Origin: Vibrio splendidus
GTDB lineage: Bacteria; Pseudomonadota; Gammaproteobacteria; Enterobacterales; Vibrionaceae
Assembly: GCF_024347615.1 (NCBI RefSeq)
Contig: NZ_AP025509.1
Location: 1,922,001 to 1,986,000, forward strand
Length of the DNA stretch: 64,000 nucleotides
Reading direction: 5' to 3'
Positions 8,729 to 17,858 of the stretch are shown here, piece by piece. Made by a program: the position numbers and the translations under genes. Numbering within the stretch: the stretch's first letter is position 1; each line of letters starts with the position of its first letter. The notes beneath the pieces are model-generated. The model saw only the letters and a program-made list of their open reading frames with translations, did not search any database and had not been told where the DNA came from.

Positions 8729-9916
8729 TCAACGTATTTTAGGACGAGACAGAAAGCGTTTAGCGTCGGCAAGCCTATCAATGCCGATTTGGGTTCCATC
8801 TGGCACTTTTACGTTTTTATCGATGATGCAGTTCTGAATGTGGCAGTTTCGCCCAATCTCGACGTCTTCAAACAGAATACTATCAATCACAATCGCGGCA
8901 TTGCTGACTTTGACCTTAGGGAAGAAGATAGAGTTTTGCGCTGAACCCCCTTCAATCACCACTCCATTCGCGATCATCGAGTTGATGAATATCCCTTGGT
9001 TTCCTTCTACAGAAGCAATGGTTCGCGCAGGTGGAAGTTGCGGATCATAGGTGCGAATCGCCCAATCTGGTTGGTATAAATCGATAGGCGAGGCCGGTTT
9101 CAACAGATCCATATTGGATTGGTAGTAAGAATCGATAGTACCAACATCTCTCCAGTACGCATCTTGGGTTACACGACCTTCCTCATCCCCAAATTTATAT
9201 GCGTAAACACGGTTGTTGCCGACCAACTTAGGAATGATGTCTTTACCAAAATCGTGGCTTGAGTTCGGGTCTTCGGCATCCGCCAGTAGCGCTTGTGTTA
9301 ACACCTCTTTATCAAAAACGTAAATACCCATTGAAGCCATGCTTCGAGTCGGCCTACCGGGTACACATGCTGGGTAACGTGGCTTTTCGGTAAAGTTATT
9401 GATCTCGAGAGATTCGTCTATCTCCATCACACCAAACTCTTTGGCTTCATCAATTGAAACTTCCATGCACGCCACGGTTAAGTCGGCCTCGTTCGTTTTG
9501 TGCTGCTTGAGCATTGGCGCGTAATCCATGCGATAGATATGGTCGCCTGATAACACCACCACATGCTTAGCTTCACTACGAGAAAGTAGATACAAGTTTT
9601 GATAAATCGCATCGGCAGTACCGCTGTACCAGCTATCACCCGTTCGCATTTGTGGGGGAACATTGGTGATGTATTCGCCGAGCTCGGGGTTAAGTACCGA
9701 CCAACCATCCCTTAAATGTTTTTGCAAAGAGTGAGACTTGTACTGAGTCAGTACCAGAATTTGGCGAAGCCCAGAATGCAGGCAGTTCGCGAGAGTGAAA
9801 TCGATGATTCGATATTTGCCACCAAAGGGCACCGCAGGTTTTGCACGGTTATCGGTGAGGGGAGAAAGCCGAGAGCCAACACCGCCGGCCAGAACGATTG
9901 TTAGAGTGTCTTGCAT
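8729..9916 (-). CDS. glgC: Glucose-1-phosphate adenylyltransferase, 3' end replaced by IS3
   Basis: This makes ADP-glucose from glucose-1-phosphate and ATP, the committed step of bacterial glycogen synthesis. The start MQDTLTIVLAGGVGSRL carries the nucleotide-binding GGxGxRL loop, followed by KPAVPFGGKYRIIDF and the WYSGTADAIYQN and YRMDY motifs. A left-handed beta-helix C-terminal domain follows (residues from about 290). I use the ATG at 9916 with a GAGG site; an ORF extension of 15 residues upstream looks unnatural. The IS3 insertion removes the last 18 native residues and adds LSRPKIR from the element. The protein is about 395 residues against about 406 originally. Residual activity is possible because the lost part is only the extreme tail. 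Confidence 0.9.
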   Translation of the reverse strand: MQDTLTIVLAGGVGSRLSPLTDNRAKPAVPFGGKYRIIDFTLANCLHSGLRQILVLTQYKSHSLQKHLRDGWSVLNPELGEYITNVPPQMRTGDSWYSGTADAIYQNLYLLSRSEAKHVVVLSGDHIYRMDYAPMLKQHKTNEADLTVACMEVSIDEAKEFGVMEIDESLEINNFTEKPRYPACVPGRPTRSMASMGIYVFDKEVLTQALLADAEDPNSSHDFGKDIIPKLVGNNRVYAYKFGDEEGRVTQDAYWRDVGTIDSYYQSNMDLLKPASPIDLYQPDWAIRTYDPQLPPARTIASVEGNQGIFINSMIANGVVIEGGSAQNSIFFPKVKVSNAAIVIDSILFEDVEIGRNCHIQNCIIDKNVKVPDGTQIGIDRLADAKRFLSRPKIR

Positions 9917-10315
9917 GGTCAGAACCTCAATGTATTTATGATTATGAACATAGACTTGCAAGCACTAAGCCAAATGTAACTCATTGAATATTAAACGAGG
10001 TGAGGCTGATTCTTGTAGACCTGCACCAAATTGATGCGTACGAGATGTTGGCTTGCTCTATTTTGATCCGAAGAGATCTGGGCAAAGTGAGGGGGTGAAT
10101 TAACAAGATGACGCACGGGAAAGTTGCATTACAAAACTGTCAATAAAATGAAGGAATAAAGTGATCGGGTCGATATAAATTTACATAAATAATCACAACT
10201 TTTCACAAATTGATTTCCATCAATAAAGTGGGGTTATTATATGCTACCTTGCACGCAAAATAAGAAATGATTACTCATTCACCAATAAAAATTAAGCCCT
10301 CAAAAGGAAATTATA
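9917..10315. other. Divergent promoter region between glgC and ompW
   Basis: No gene is seen. The ompW side carries an FNR-like box and A/T-rich promoter sequence (TATTAT at 10235-10240). The glgC side holds its ribosome-binding site. I see no other structured element. Confidence 0.5.
10210..10223. promoter_or_regulatory. FNR-type box upstream of ompW
   Basis: TTGATttccATCAA is a perfect match to the TTGAT-N4-ATCAA consensus of FNR, the oxygen-sensing regulator. It lies about 90 bases before the ompW start, a sensible distance for activation. FNR control of ompW is known in enterobacteria; its use here is inferred. Confidence 0.65.
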
Positions 10316-10957
10316 ATGAAAAAAACAGTATGTGGTATTGCGGTTATTGCGGCTCTTATGTCAACCAATGTTCTTGCTCATAAAGAAGGTGATTTCATCA
10401 TCCGTGCAGGTGCAGCAACGGTATCTCCAAACGACAGCAGCGGCGCAGTGCTTAACAATCCAGACCTAGAGTTTTCAGTAGATTCAGATACTCAACTAGG
10501 CCTTACTTTCGGCTACATGTTCACTGACAACATCAGCTTTGAAGTACTAGCGGCGAGCCCTTTCTCTCACAGTATTTCTGTTAATGGCCTAGGTAAAGTT
10601 GCTGACACCAAGCACCTTCCACCAACGTTTATGGTTCAGTACTACTTCGGTCAAGCGAACAGCGACTTCCGTCCTTACGTAGGCGCTGGTATTAACTACA
10701 CGGTATTTTTCGATGAAGAACTTAATGGCACTGGTAAAGATGCTGGCTTGAGCGACTTGTCTCTTGATGACTCTTGGGGTCTAGCTGCAAACATTGGTAT
10801 GGATTACATGATCAATGAAGATTGGTTCTTAAATGCATCGGTTTGGTACGCAGATATCGGAACAACAGCAACATACAAGACTGCGACAGATACATTCAAA
10901 ACTGACGTTGATATCGACCCATGGGTATTCATGATCGGTGGTGGTTACAACTTCTAA
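10316..10957 (+). CDS. ompW: Outer-membrane protein OmpW
   Basis: This is a 213-residue eight-stranded outer-membrane barrel. A signal peptide ends at NVLA with the mature protein beginning HKEGDFIIRAGAATVSPND, the hallmark OmpW start. The central region has LGLTFGYMFTDNISFE and HLPPTFMVQYYF, and RPYVGAGINYTVFF follows. The protein ends in GGGYNF with a terminal phenylalanine for Bam recognition. OmpW forms a narrow hydrophobic channel and is linked to small hydrophobic compound passage and stress. An AAAAGGAAA ribosome-binding site, a strong start and a terminator make it a single-gene unit. Confidence 0.93.
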   Translation: MKKTVCGIAVIAALMSTNVLAHKEGDFIIRAGAATVSPNDSSGAVLNNPDLEFSVDSDTQLGLTFGYMFTDNISFEVLAASPFSHSISVNGLGKVADTKHLPPTFMVQYYFGQANSDFRPYVGAGINYTVFFDEELNGTGKDAGLSDLSLDDSWGLAANIGMDYMINEDWFLNASVWYADIGTTATYKTATDTFKTDVDIDPWVFMIGGGYNF

Positions 10958-10980
10958 TCTCCCTATTCAGTTTACTAAAG

Positions 10981-11019
10981 GCGCTCAAGCATCAGCCAGC
11001 TTGGGCGCTTTTTTTTTGC
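10981..11019 (+). terminator. Terminator of ompW
   Basis: GCGCTCAAGC and GCTTGGGCGC arms (one wobble/mismatch) are followed by nine T, about 25 bases after the stop. Confidence 0.85.
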
Positions 11020-11159
11020 TTATTTGTTAATAAGGTGCTCACCTTAGCTTCTGTTGTTATGAGTAAAAGAAACCTATTGTCGTCATTTATTGTTAATAAA
11101 AGAGAAAGATAACTGTCATAACAGCCCTCTATGATCGCGATTCAAATTATGGAGGATAT

Positions 11160-12977
11160 ATGAATCGTAAATTTAATAAGCTGACATTATTACTGCCTAT
11201 CGCGGTAAGTTCTGCTCTAGTAGGCTGTTCTCAATCAACGTCAACATCACCAACGGTTGCTACGCCATCTCAAACGTCACTTGATGCTTTTAGCCTTCAA
11301 TGTAAATCCATCGAGCAGCCAAGCGCTTCCAATGCTGAGGTAACCGGAATCAGTCTGGTTGGTCGTGCTATTGCCGATGCCCCGTTTGATACCTCAGCAG
11401 CCGAAATCGTCAGCTACGATTCATGTACCGACAAGCTTTATGTTGTGAACGCTCAAGCTCAGAAGGTTGATGTGTTATCAATGAACTCGGCTAGCGAACC
11501 AACATCTTCGGGTTCGATTAATCTTCAATCAGCGTCTGCAGCTGCTGGTATTGATATTGGTGCAGCGAATAGTGTGTCTACTCATCAAGGATTAGTTGCT
11601 GTCGCGATTGAAAATGCTGACAAGCAACAAAACGGCATCATTGCACTTTATCGTTCAGACACGTTAGAGCTGATCACTACTTATACGGCTGGTGCATTAC
11701 CGGACATGGTGAGCTTCTCGAAAGATGGTCGCTATATTGCCTCTGCAAATGAAGGTGAGCCGAATGCGGATTACAGCATTGACCCTGAAGGTTCAGTAAC
11801 GCTGGTGGATTTAACCAATGGCCCTTTGCAAGCAAAAGTCACGCAGATCGATTTCAAGGCGTTCAATCAAGGTCAGCCTCGCCATGCAGAGCTGACTGAC
11901 AAGGTTCGAATCTCTGCGCCGAATGCAACCGTTGCTCAAGATATTGAACCGGAATATCTAACGTTTGCGGATAACGGAAAACTCTACGTTGCCCTTCAAG
12001 AGAATAACGCATTGGCAGCCATTGATGTGGCGAGTGCACAAGTGGATGCGATTCTTGGGCTAGGCGGGAAACCTTGGGATAACGCTAAGTTAGATGCGTC
12101 AAACAAAGACAAAAACATCGGTAATCTCCAAAGCTACGCAATGTTAGAAGGCCTTTACATGCCAGACAGCATCACTAGCTACAGCGTTGATGGTAATACC
12201 TACATTGTGACTGCGAATGAAGGTGATGGTCGTGAGTATGGCATCAAAACCACGCAAGAAATGTGTGACGAGAAAGGTTTTGAGTGGGATGGTGATGACT
12301 ATAAAGGCACCGAAAACTACACAACAGAAAAAGACTTTTGTATCGCTTATGTCGATGAAGTGCGTGGCAAGAAGTTAGACGTTGATGCTAACCACCCATT
12401 GGCTGGTGCATTGAAAGACAATAATCAATTGGCTCGCCTTAAGGTGATTAAGCCACAAGGGACACTTGCCGCCGACCAAAAGGTTCAAGCATTCGGTAGC
12501 CGCTCATTCTCTATCTGGGATGAGTCGGGTGAGTTAGTGTTTGATAGTGGCGATGATTTTGCTCGAATCGTACTTGAGCAAGATCCTGCAAACTTCAACA
12601 GCACCAATGATAACAACCAAAGTGGTGACGATCGCAGTGATGATAAAGGGATTGAACCTGAAGCCATCGAAGTGGCTGAGATCAACGGCAAGCACTATGC
12701 CTTTATTGGACTTGAGCGCCAAGGTGGCATCATGGTTTACGACGTAACGCAGCCTAAGAGTACAAGTTTCATCAGCTATCTAAACAACCGCGACTTTACT
12801 CAGCTAGTGTGCACCAAGGTTGATGAAGACGGTGATTGCGACAACGATACTTACAACTCGAAAGCGGGTGACTTAGGTCCAGAGTCAATCAAGTATTTCA
12901 CTCGCTCTGGTAACCACTTTATCGCGGTCGGCAATGAAGTGAGCGGCAGCACATCAGTTTACCGCGTTGAGTTTTAA
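11160..12977 (+). CDS. Choice-of-anchor I family lipoprotein (beta-propeller)
   Basis: This is a 605-residue protein with a lipoprotein signal (LLLPIAVSSALVGC, cysteine about 23). The rest resembles the choice-of-anchor I proteins, large secreted beta-propeller-like proteins sometimes annotated as alkaline-phosphatase-like. Typical stretches are IASANEGEPN, YLTFADNGKLYVALQENNA, YIVTANEGDGREYG and the acidic DDNNQSGDDRSDDKGIEPE segment before the last propeller strands. Repeated acidic loops suggest calcium binding. It is probably anchored in the outer membrane facing the periplasm or cell surface. Its enzymatic role is unproven. It is preceded by a GGAGGATAT ribosome-binding site and closed by a strong terminator. 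Confidence 0.8.
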   Translation: MNRKFNKLTLLLPIAVSSALVGCSQSTSTSPTVATPSQTSLDAFSLQCKSIEQPSASNAEVTGISLVGRAIADAPFDTSAAEIVSYDSCTDKLYVVNAQAQKVDVLSMNSASEPTSSGSINLQSASAAAGIDIGAANSVSTHQGLVAVAIENADKQQNGIIALYRSDTLELITTYTAGALPDMVSFSKDGRYIASANEGEPNADYSIDPEGSVTLVDLTNGPLQAKVTQIDFKAFNQGQPRHAELTDKVRISAPNATVAQDIEPEYLTFADNGKLYVALQENNALAAIDVASAQVDAILGLGGKPWDNAKLDASNKDKNIGNLQSYAMLEGLYMPDSITSYSVDGNTYIVTANEGDGREYGIKTTQEMCDEKGFEWDGDDYKGTENYTTEKDFCIAYVDEVRGKKLDVDANHPLAGALKDNNQLARLKVIKPQGTLAADQKVQAFGSRSFSIWDESGELVFDSGDDFARIVLEQDPANFNSTNDNNQSGDDRSDDKGIEPEAIEVAEINGKHYAFIGLERQGGIMVYDVTQPKSTSFISYLNNRDFTQLVCTKVDEDGDCDNDTYNSKAGDLGPESIKYFTRSGNHFIAVGNEVSGSTSVYRVEF

Positions 12978-13016
12978 TCACGGTTACTGCTTGTAGCTAG
13001 ACTTAATAAAAACAAA

Positions 13017-13050
13017 AGCGCCACTACTGAATAAGTAGTGGCGCTTTTTA
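13017..13050. terminator. Bidirectional terminator
   Basis: AGCGCCACTACT and AGTAGTGGCGCT form a perfect 12-bp stem with a 5-base loop, T-rich on the plus side and with a T-rich continuation on the minus side. It serves both the lipoprotein gene and the convergent oxidoreductase. Confidence 0.88.
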
Positions 13051-13083
13051 GTTCATCGCTTGTTTAGTAACGATAGCAAAGGC

Positions 13084-13803
13084 CTATGGCTGTTGCTTAG
13101 TTGGTGCTAGAGCAATCTCACGGATACATACGTTCTGTGGTTGTTGGTAAGCGAATGATACTGCGCGAGCAATATCGTCAGCTGCCAATACGCCGCCCAT
13201 GTCTTCTTTCCAAGAATCGTAACCGTCTTTGATCTCTTGAGATGTTGTGTGAGACAGAAGTTCAGTCTCTACAGCACCCGGTGCGATAGTGGTAACACGA
13301 ACATTTGAAGCAGCAACTTCTTCACGAACGTTCTCAGAAATAGCGTGTACTGCGAATTTAGTACCACAGTAAGCAGCATGGCTTGGGAAAGTTTTCTTAC
13401 CCGCGATAGAGCTGATGTTGATGATAGTGCCTGTATTGCGTTCCATCATCGGAGCAAGTACAGATTGCATGCCGTTTAGAAGACCAATTACGTTCACGTC
13501 GAACATTGTCTTCCACTCTTGTGCGTCTTGAGTATCGATTTGACCAAGAAGCATCGCGCCAGCGTTGTTGATAAGTGCATCGACAGGACCAAACTTCTCT
13601 TCACCTTGTGCGATAGCTGCATCAAAAGATGCTTTGTCTGTTACGTCTACTTTCACAGATAGAGAGTTTGGTAGATTCAGCGCTTCAAGACGATCAATAC
13701 GACGAGCTAAAAGTAGCAGAGGGTGACCTTCATCGCTTAGACGACGAGCGATTGCTTCACCAATACCAGAGCTTGCACCTGTAATTACGATTAGCTTTTT
13801 CAT
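13084..13803 (-). CDS. Short-chain dehydrogenase/reductase
   Basis: This is a 239-residue classical SDR. The NAD(P) loop is TGASSGIG at residues 8-15, NNAG lies near residue 90, and the catalytic triad region has a serine in INISS and Y-x3-K in YCGTK. RR after the second beta strand (LLARRIDR) favours NADP(H). The substrate is unknown; YdfG-like 3-hydroxy acid dehydrogenases are similar in length. It is transcribed divergently from a LysR regulator, which probably controls it through the intervening palindrome. Confidence 0.85.
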   Translation of the reverse strand: MKKLIVITGASSGIGEAIARRLSDEGHPLLLLARRIDRLEALNLPNSLSVKVDVTDKASFDAAIAQGEEKFGPVDALINNAGAMLLGQIDTQDAQEWKTMFDVNVIGLLNGMQSVLAPMMERNTGTIINISSIAGKKTFPSHAAYCGTKFAVHAISENVREEVAASNVRVTTIAPGAVETELLSHTTSQEIKDGYDSWKEDMGGVLAADDIARAVSFAYQQPQNVCIREIALAPTKQQP

Positions 13804-13952
13804 TTTATTTCCTCTGTATTTTTATTGCGTCGGTTGGCTACGACGTGTTGTTTAAGTGCATTCGAATCAAGTGCTTGTTGCCTTGCTTCGTTGCGATGGA
13901 GGTATATTAAGGAAAATAGCATTGTTGATATATAGCGCTTTACTTGAAACAC

Positions 13953-13970
13953 TGTTGCTGTGGTGCAACA
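13953..13970. promoter_or_regulatory. Candidate LysR operator
   Basis: TGTTGC and GCAACA arms with a six-base centre lie in the divergent promoter region, 43 bases before the LysR start and about 150 bases before the SDR start. This fits the T-N11-A style of LysR binding sites. Confidence 0.45.
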
Positions 13971-14013
13971 ATAAAGGCGTCTATCTCATAACTTCATTAG
14001 TAAGCTGGCGACT

Positions 14014-14919
14014 ATGCTCAATCAAATTAACCTGTCTGATATTCGCTCTTTCGTGCTTATCGCTCGTTTAGGTAATTTCACCAAAGCGGCTGAGGAGTTG
14101 GATGTGTCTCGTTCCCACGTATCACGCCAAGTGAGTAGCCTAGAAAAGCAGATGGGTGTGACACTGTTTATCCGCACCACTCGAACCTTGAGGCTGACTC
14201 ACGCGGGGCAAGATCTGTACGCGAGATGTGAGCAAGCCCTCGATAACATAGACCAAGCGCTGATTGCTGCGGTTGATGATGTCGAAGAAGTACGTGGCGA
14301 CATAAAAGTAAACTGTGTTGGCGGTTATCTGGGCGAGGTGATCATCGCGGATCTGGTCAATGAGTTCATGCAACTCTACCCAGACATCAGCATCAGTCTT
14401 GATTTCAGTAGTAACCGAGTCGACTTGATTGAAGACGCGTTTGATATCGCTTTTCGTATGGGGAGTCTTGAAGATGCGGGCTTTATCGCTAGAAAGCTAT
14501 TGGATATTGAAATGGGAACACTCGCGAGCCCTGAGTATTTCGCTCGTAAAGGAAAGCCAAGTCATCCTAAAGATCTGATCCATCATGACTGCTTAACGGG
14601 ATCGGTGCGTAAGTGGAGCTTTCAAGCGCTAGACGACACTAAGAAAACGGTCGATGTGCATGTGACGGGCAGACTGCAATGTAAAAATGGGCGAGTGTTG
14701 GTGCAGGGCGCGAAGTCGGGCAACGGAATTATTCGTGTTCCAACCATCTATTGCTTACAAGAACTGAACGACGGGCAATTGCTGCAAGTGTTTGAAGAAT
14801 GGGTGGTGCCTAAGGTCGACTTTTCAGCGATCTACCATCGAGACCGCTATCAACCAAGCCGAATTCGAACCTTCATTGAATTTGTAAAAGGTCGCTTTGA
14901 GCAAATGCCAGTGAGCTAA
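14014..14919 (+). CDS. LysR-family transcriptional regulator
   Basis: This is a 301-residue regulator. The N-terminal winged helix-turn-helix (NFTKAAEELDVSRSHVSRQVSSLEKQMG) spans about residues 20-50 and is followed by a substrate-binding domain. The ending with TFIEFVKGRFE resembles the CrgA/DsdC-like group of LysR proteins that act on adjacent dehydrogenases. It is divergent from the SDR gene. The inducer is unknown. Confidence 0.88.
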   Translation: MLNQINLSDIRSFVLIARLGNFTKAAEELDVSRSHVSRQVSSLEKQMGVTLFIRTTRTLRLTHAGQDLYARCEQALDNIDQALIAAVDDVEEVRGDIKVNCVGGYLGEVIIADLVNEFMQLYPDISISLDFSSNRVDLIEDAFDIAFRMGSLEDAGFIARKLLDIEMGTLASPEYFARKGKPSHPKDLIHHDCLTGSVRKWSFQALDDTKKTVDVHVTGRLQCKNGRVLVQGAKSGNGIIRVPTIYCLQELNDGQLLQVFEEWVVPKVDFSAIYHRDRYQPSRIRTFIEFVKGRFEQMPVS

Positions 14920-14988
14920 GTGTGTTTGCTGTCTCCCGTCTCCTTCTTTTGTCTTCCGTTTTTTGACAATAGTTGGACTGGCTTGAAC

Positions 14989-15327
14989 TTACATCTCGTC
15001 GATTTCGTTTTGTAGGTTTTCCAGCTGGTCTAGAATCAACAAAAACTTCTCGCCGAACGGAGTCACTTGGTATTCAACTCTTGGTGGCAGTTCGTTGAAC
15101 ATTTGCTTATCTAAAATCCCAAATTCTACATTTCGCTTCAAACATTCATTCAATACCTTGGTCGATAACCCTTCGACCGAGCGCACCATTTCACCAGGGC
15201 GATTAATGCCATTTGCGAGCAATTGGTAGACCGTTAGCGACCATTTACAGCCGTAGATGGTTTCTACCATGCGAGCTGAGCGCTCTGGTGCTGATTTTCT
15301 TGAAAAAAAGTTTTCCTGATTTTTCAT
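14989..15327 (-). CDS. HxlR-family transcriptional regulator
   Basis: This is a 112-residue winged-helix protein of the HxlR type. [19 protein letters not shown] is the characteristic opening, and [19 protein letters not shown] is the recognition helix region, followed by the [13 protein letters not shown] wing. These regulators usually sense redox state or aldehydes and act on the neighbouring enzyme. It is divergent from a short-chain dehydrogenase with about 100 bases between starts. Confidence 0.88.
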   Translation of the reverse strand: MKNQENFFSRKSAPERSARMVETIYGCKWSLTVYQLLANGINRPGEMVRSVEGLSTKVLNECLKRNVEFGILDKQMFNELPPRVEYQVTPFGEKFLLILDQLENLQNEIDEM

Positions 15328-15341
15328 AAAGATGTACCAAT

Positions 15342-15368
15342 AAGTACCTACCTAACCGATTTGTACTT
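15342..15368. promoter_or_regulatory. Candidate HxlR operator
   Basis: AAGTAC at 15342-15347 and GTACTT at 15363-15368 form an inverted repeat, with further GTAC half-sites just to the left (15334). It lies between the divergent HxlR and SDR genes. Assignment to HxlR is inferred from position. Confidence 0.4.
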
Positions 15369-15432
15369 ACTATTCATAGTGTTAGTTCAAGGCCTAAGAT
15401 TACCACGTTCACATGACTTAGGAGATAACAAA

Positions 15433-16200
15433 ATGAACTTCACTAAAAATGGTATTGCAGTAGTAATCGGTGGCACGAGCGGTATGGGCTTTGAAACAGC
15501 GAAGCAGTTAGTCGCTCAAAACATCCATGTGTTGGTTGTCGGCAATAACCCAACTAAGTTAGATAAAGCGGTGTCAGAACTTCAATCACTAGGCCACGCT
15601 TCTGGTTGGCAAGCTAACCTTTATGATGATGCGAGTGTGTCTCGCCTTATTGCGCATTTAGAGTCGCTCGAAGAAGGTATTGGTTACCTTGTTAATGCTG
15701 CAGGTTACTTCAACCCTAAAGCGTTTATTGAGCACCAAGAATCTGATTACGAGCAATACATGCAGCTTAATAAAGCAACCTTCTTCATCACTCAAGCGAT
15801 AAGTAAATTGATGATCAAGAACGGCGGTGGCAGTGTGGTTAACGTTGGTTCTATGTGGGGTAAGCAAGCAATCAAAGCGACGCCATCTTCTGCCTATTCA
15901 ATGGCTAAAGCTGGCCTGCACGCATTAACACAACACATGGCAATGGAACTGGCTGAGCATAACATTCGTGTGAATGCGGTTTCCCCGGCTGTGGTTAAAA
16001 CACCGATTTACGAATCTTTCATCAAACCTGAAGATGTGGATCAAGCGTTAGAAGGTTTCAACGCATTCCATCCGATTGGTCGAGTTGGTTTGCCGAAAGA
16101 CATCGCCAATAGCATCTCTTTCTTACTGTCAGACAGTGCTGATTGGGTCACGGGTGCAATCTGGGATGTTGATGGCGGTGTGATCGCTGGCCGCAATTAA
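15433..16200 (+). CDS. Short-chain dehydrogenase/reductase next to HxlR
   Basis: This is a 255-residue SDR. The cofactor loop is GGTSGMG, NAAG follows near residue 90, and the catalytic YSMAK is preceded by a serine in NVGSMWG. The ending [13 protein letters not shown] is typical of classical FabG-like SDRs. I placed the start at the ATG at 15433, after an AGGAGATAACAAA ribosome-binding site; the longer frame from 15361 runs through the regulator-binding region. It is divergent from and probably controlled by the HxlR gene. The substrate is unknown. Confidence 0.85.
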   Translation: MNFTKNGIAVVIGGTSGMGFETAKQLVAQNIHVLVVGNNPTKLDKAVSELQSLGHASGWQANLYDDASVSRLIAHLESLEEGIGYLVNAAGYFNPKAFIEHQESDYEQYMQLNKATFFITQAISKLMIKNGGGSVVNVGSMWGKQAIKATPSSAYSMAKAGLHALTQHMAMELAEHNIRVNAVSPAVVKTPIYESFIKPEDVDQALEGFNAFHPIGRVGLPKDIANSISFLLSDSADWVTGAIWDVDGGVIAGRN

Positions 16201-16334
16201 TTAGGCTTCTTTTCAGGAGGCTGTCGCGTAGGCAAATAGCAGCGAGATGGCCTCCTTGATGAGTATTCGCGTAGAATAGAAACGAGAAAGACAACAATAA
16301 TAATTAAAACGATAACAAGAGTAAGGTCGCCATT

Positions 16335-16988
16335 ATGTTCAACATGGACTTTTCAAAGAGACTGGTTATAGAAACCGAGACATTAGATTGGATCGCGAGC
16401 CCTGCCAAAGGGGTATGGCGTAAGCCGCTAGAAAGAGAAGATAAAGAGTCGGGCCACACAACCAGTGTTGTGAAGTACGATCCTGAATCTTCGTTTTCTG
16501 AGCACCCGCACCCACAAGGCGAAGAAATCTTCGTGTTAGACGGTGTGTTCTCAGATGAAACTGGAGATTTCCCTGCCGGTACTTATATCCGTAATCCCCC
16601 GGGCAGTGCGCATTCTCCATCAAGCAAAAATGGCTGCATGATCTTGGTGAAGCTCAACCAGTTTGATGCGAGAGACTTAACTCAAGTGCGCATTAATACT
16701 CTAGAAACGGAATGGCTTCCGGGCATCGGTGGCTTACAAGTGATGCCGCTGCATGGTTTTGAGCACGAAAATGTGGCCTTGGTGAAATGGCCCGTTGGTG
16801 AGCGCTTTCAGCCACACCGTCATTTTGGTGGTGAAGAGATCTTTGTGTTGTCAGGCACTTTTAAAGATGAACATGGCGTGTATCCAAAACACACATGGAT
16901 GCGCAGCCCGCATATGAGCGAGCATTTCCCTTATGTGGAAGAAGAGACGGTTATCCTAGTGAAAACGGGGCACCTGCCATTGGATTAA
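16335..16988 (+). CDS. Double-cupin protein (ChrR-like cupin)
   Basis: This is a 217-residue protein with two cupin folds. The first has HPHPQGEEIFVLDGVF and the second HRHFGGEEIFVLSGTF; in each, two histidines and a glutamate are positioned to bind a metal. The spacing resembles ChrR-type cupins that sense or detoxify reactive oxygen or electrophiles. Both halves align with one another, so the gene arose by internal duplication. It is close to the preceding SDR (135 bases) and has its own terminator. The substrate is unknown. Confidence 0.8.
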   Translation: MFNMDFSKRLVIETETLDWIASPAKGVWRKPLEREDKESGHTTSVVKYDPESSFSEHPHPQGEEIFVLDGVFSDETGDFPAGTYIRNPPGSAHSPSSKNGCMILVKLNQFDARDLTQVRINTLETEWLPGIGGLQVMPLHGFEHENVALVKWPVGERFQPHRHFGGEEIFVLSGTFKDEHGVYPKHTWMRSPHMSEHFPYVEEETVILVKTGHLPLD

Positions 16989-17012
16989 AGGAATGCTCAA
17001 TATAAAGATGAG

Positions 17013-17047
17013 AAAGCCGCATTGTTTTGAACAAGCGGCTTTTTTAG
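17013..17047. terminator. Terminator after the cupin gene
   Basis: AAGCCGC-TTGTT and AACAA-GCGGCTT arms are followed by seven T on the plus strand. The convergent reductase ends at 17066. Confidence 0.82.
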
Positions 17048-17065
17048 TTTTTATATATGAGCTGA

Positions 17066-17704
17066 CTAGTACGCGACACCAATACGTTGGCGTGGGAACT
17101 TGCCAGCTTCTAGTTCATCAATCATCGCGATAGCGTAGTCGCTGACGGATATTTTGCTGTTGCCATCTTCGTCAGTGAGCAGTTGATCACCACCTGTGCG
17201 GTAGGTTGATAGCTTATCGCCCGGGAAGATTTCCGCAGCAGGGCTAACGAATGTCCAGTTAACCTTGTCATTAGATTGTTTGAACACTTCAAGCGCTTCA
17301 CCCTGTGCTAGCGCTTCGTTTTTGTAGTCCGCAGGGAAGTCAGGAACGGTAACTAACGGTACGTTTGGCGCCACTTCTAATGAGCCTGCACCTCCTACCC
17401 AAAGTAGACGTTCGATGCCAATGCTTGGCAATGTATCAAGCAGCTTAGCAGCTGTGTTTTTTACGATGTCGTGATTGCCTAGAGCACGTCCACCAATCGA
17501 AGCAATTACCGCATCAACGCCGGAGAAAGCGGTCGCTAGACTTGCCGCTTCATCTTGTAAATCAAATGAACGAACTTCAACATCGTTGATTTCTACGCGG
17601 CTTGCATCTCTTACGACAGCAACAATTTCGTGTCCGCGAGATTGAGCTTCTTGAGCGATGTGACTACCAATCCAACCTGATGCGCCTAATACTGCAATTT
17701 TCAT
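17066..17704 (-). CDS. NAD(P)-dependent oxidoreductase, NmrA-like
   Basis: This is a 212-residue atypical SDR beginning MKIAVLGASGWIGSHIAQEA, with a GxxGxxG cofactor loop. It contains RSFDLQDEAASLATAFSGVDAVIAS, typical of NAD(P)H-binding NmrA/YwnB proteins. The catalytic tyrosine motif of classical SDRs is absent, as usual in this group. It is divergent from a LysR gene across 154 bases that contain two palindromes. The substrate is unknown. Confidence 0.83.
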   Translation of the reverse strand: MKIAVLGASGWIGSHIAQEAQSRGHEIVAVVRDASRVEINDVEVRSFDLQDEAASLATAFSGVDAVIASIGGRALGNHDIVKNTAAKLLDTLPSIGIERLLWVGGAGSLEVAPNVPLVTVPDFPADYKNEALAQGEALEVFKQSNDKVNWTFVSPAAEIFPGDKLSTYRTGGDQLLTDEDGNSKISVSDYAIAMIDELEAGKFPRQRIGVAY

Positions 17705-17778
17705 AATGTCTCTCCAATTATCTAATTTATTGAGTCTGTTTCTCGACAGCCATTGCAGTCTAATAGCTCACTAGGTTG

Positions 17779-17813
17779 CGATAAATATCGTAAAATGATG
17801 TAGATTGTATCTA
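17779..17813. promoter_or_regulatory. Two candidate LysR operators
   Basis: CGATAaaTATCG at 17779-17790 and TAGATtgtATCTA at 17801-17813 are small perfect palindromes in the divergent promoter region. The second fits the T-N11-A LysR box. Binding by the adjacent LysR is inferred. Confidence 0.45.
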
Positions 17814-17858
17814 TACAGTTATCTAATAAGCTTGGTTAAGTCGGTAAGGGAGAGTGTG

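Larger units (their letters stand above)
7443..8751 (+). mobile_element. IS3-family insertion sequence (1309 bp)
   Basis: The ends are imperfect inverted repeats beginning TGTCCCGTCCTGAAAT on the left and, read inward, TGTCTCGTCCTAAAAT on the right (19 of the first 24 positions match). Both end in TG/CA as expected. The element is flanked by a 3-bp direct repeat GAA (7440-7442 and 8752-8754), the normal target duplication size for the family. It carries two overlapping-frame ORFs, orfA and orfB. It is inserted into the 3' end of glgC. Confidence 0.92.

Noticed and set aside
11160..12977. Annotation of the lipoprotein as a confirmed alkaline phosphatase
   Set aside because: The fold resembles choice-of-anchor I proteins, but no catalytic phosphatase motif can be pointed out.
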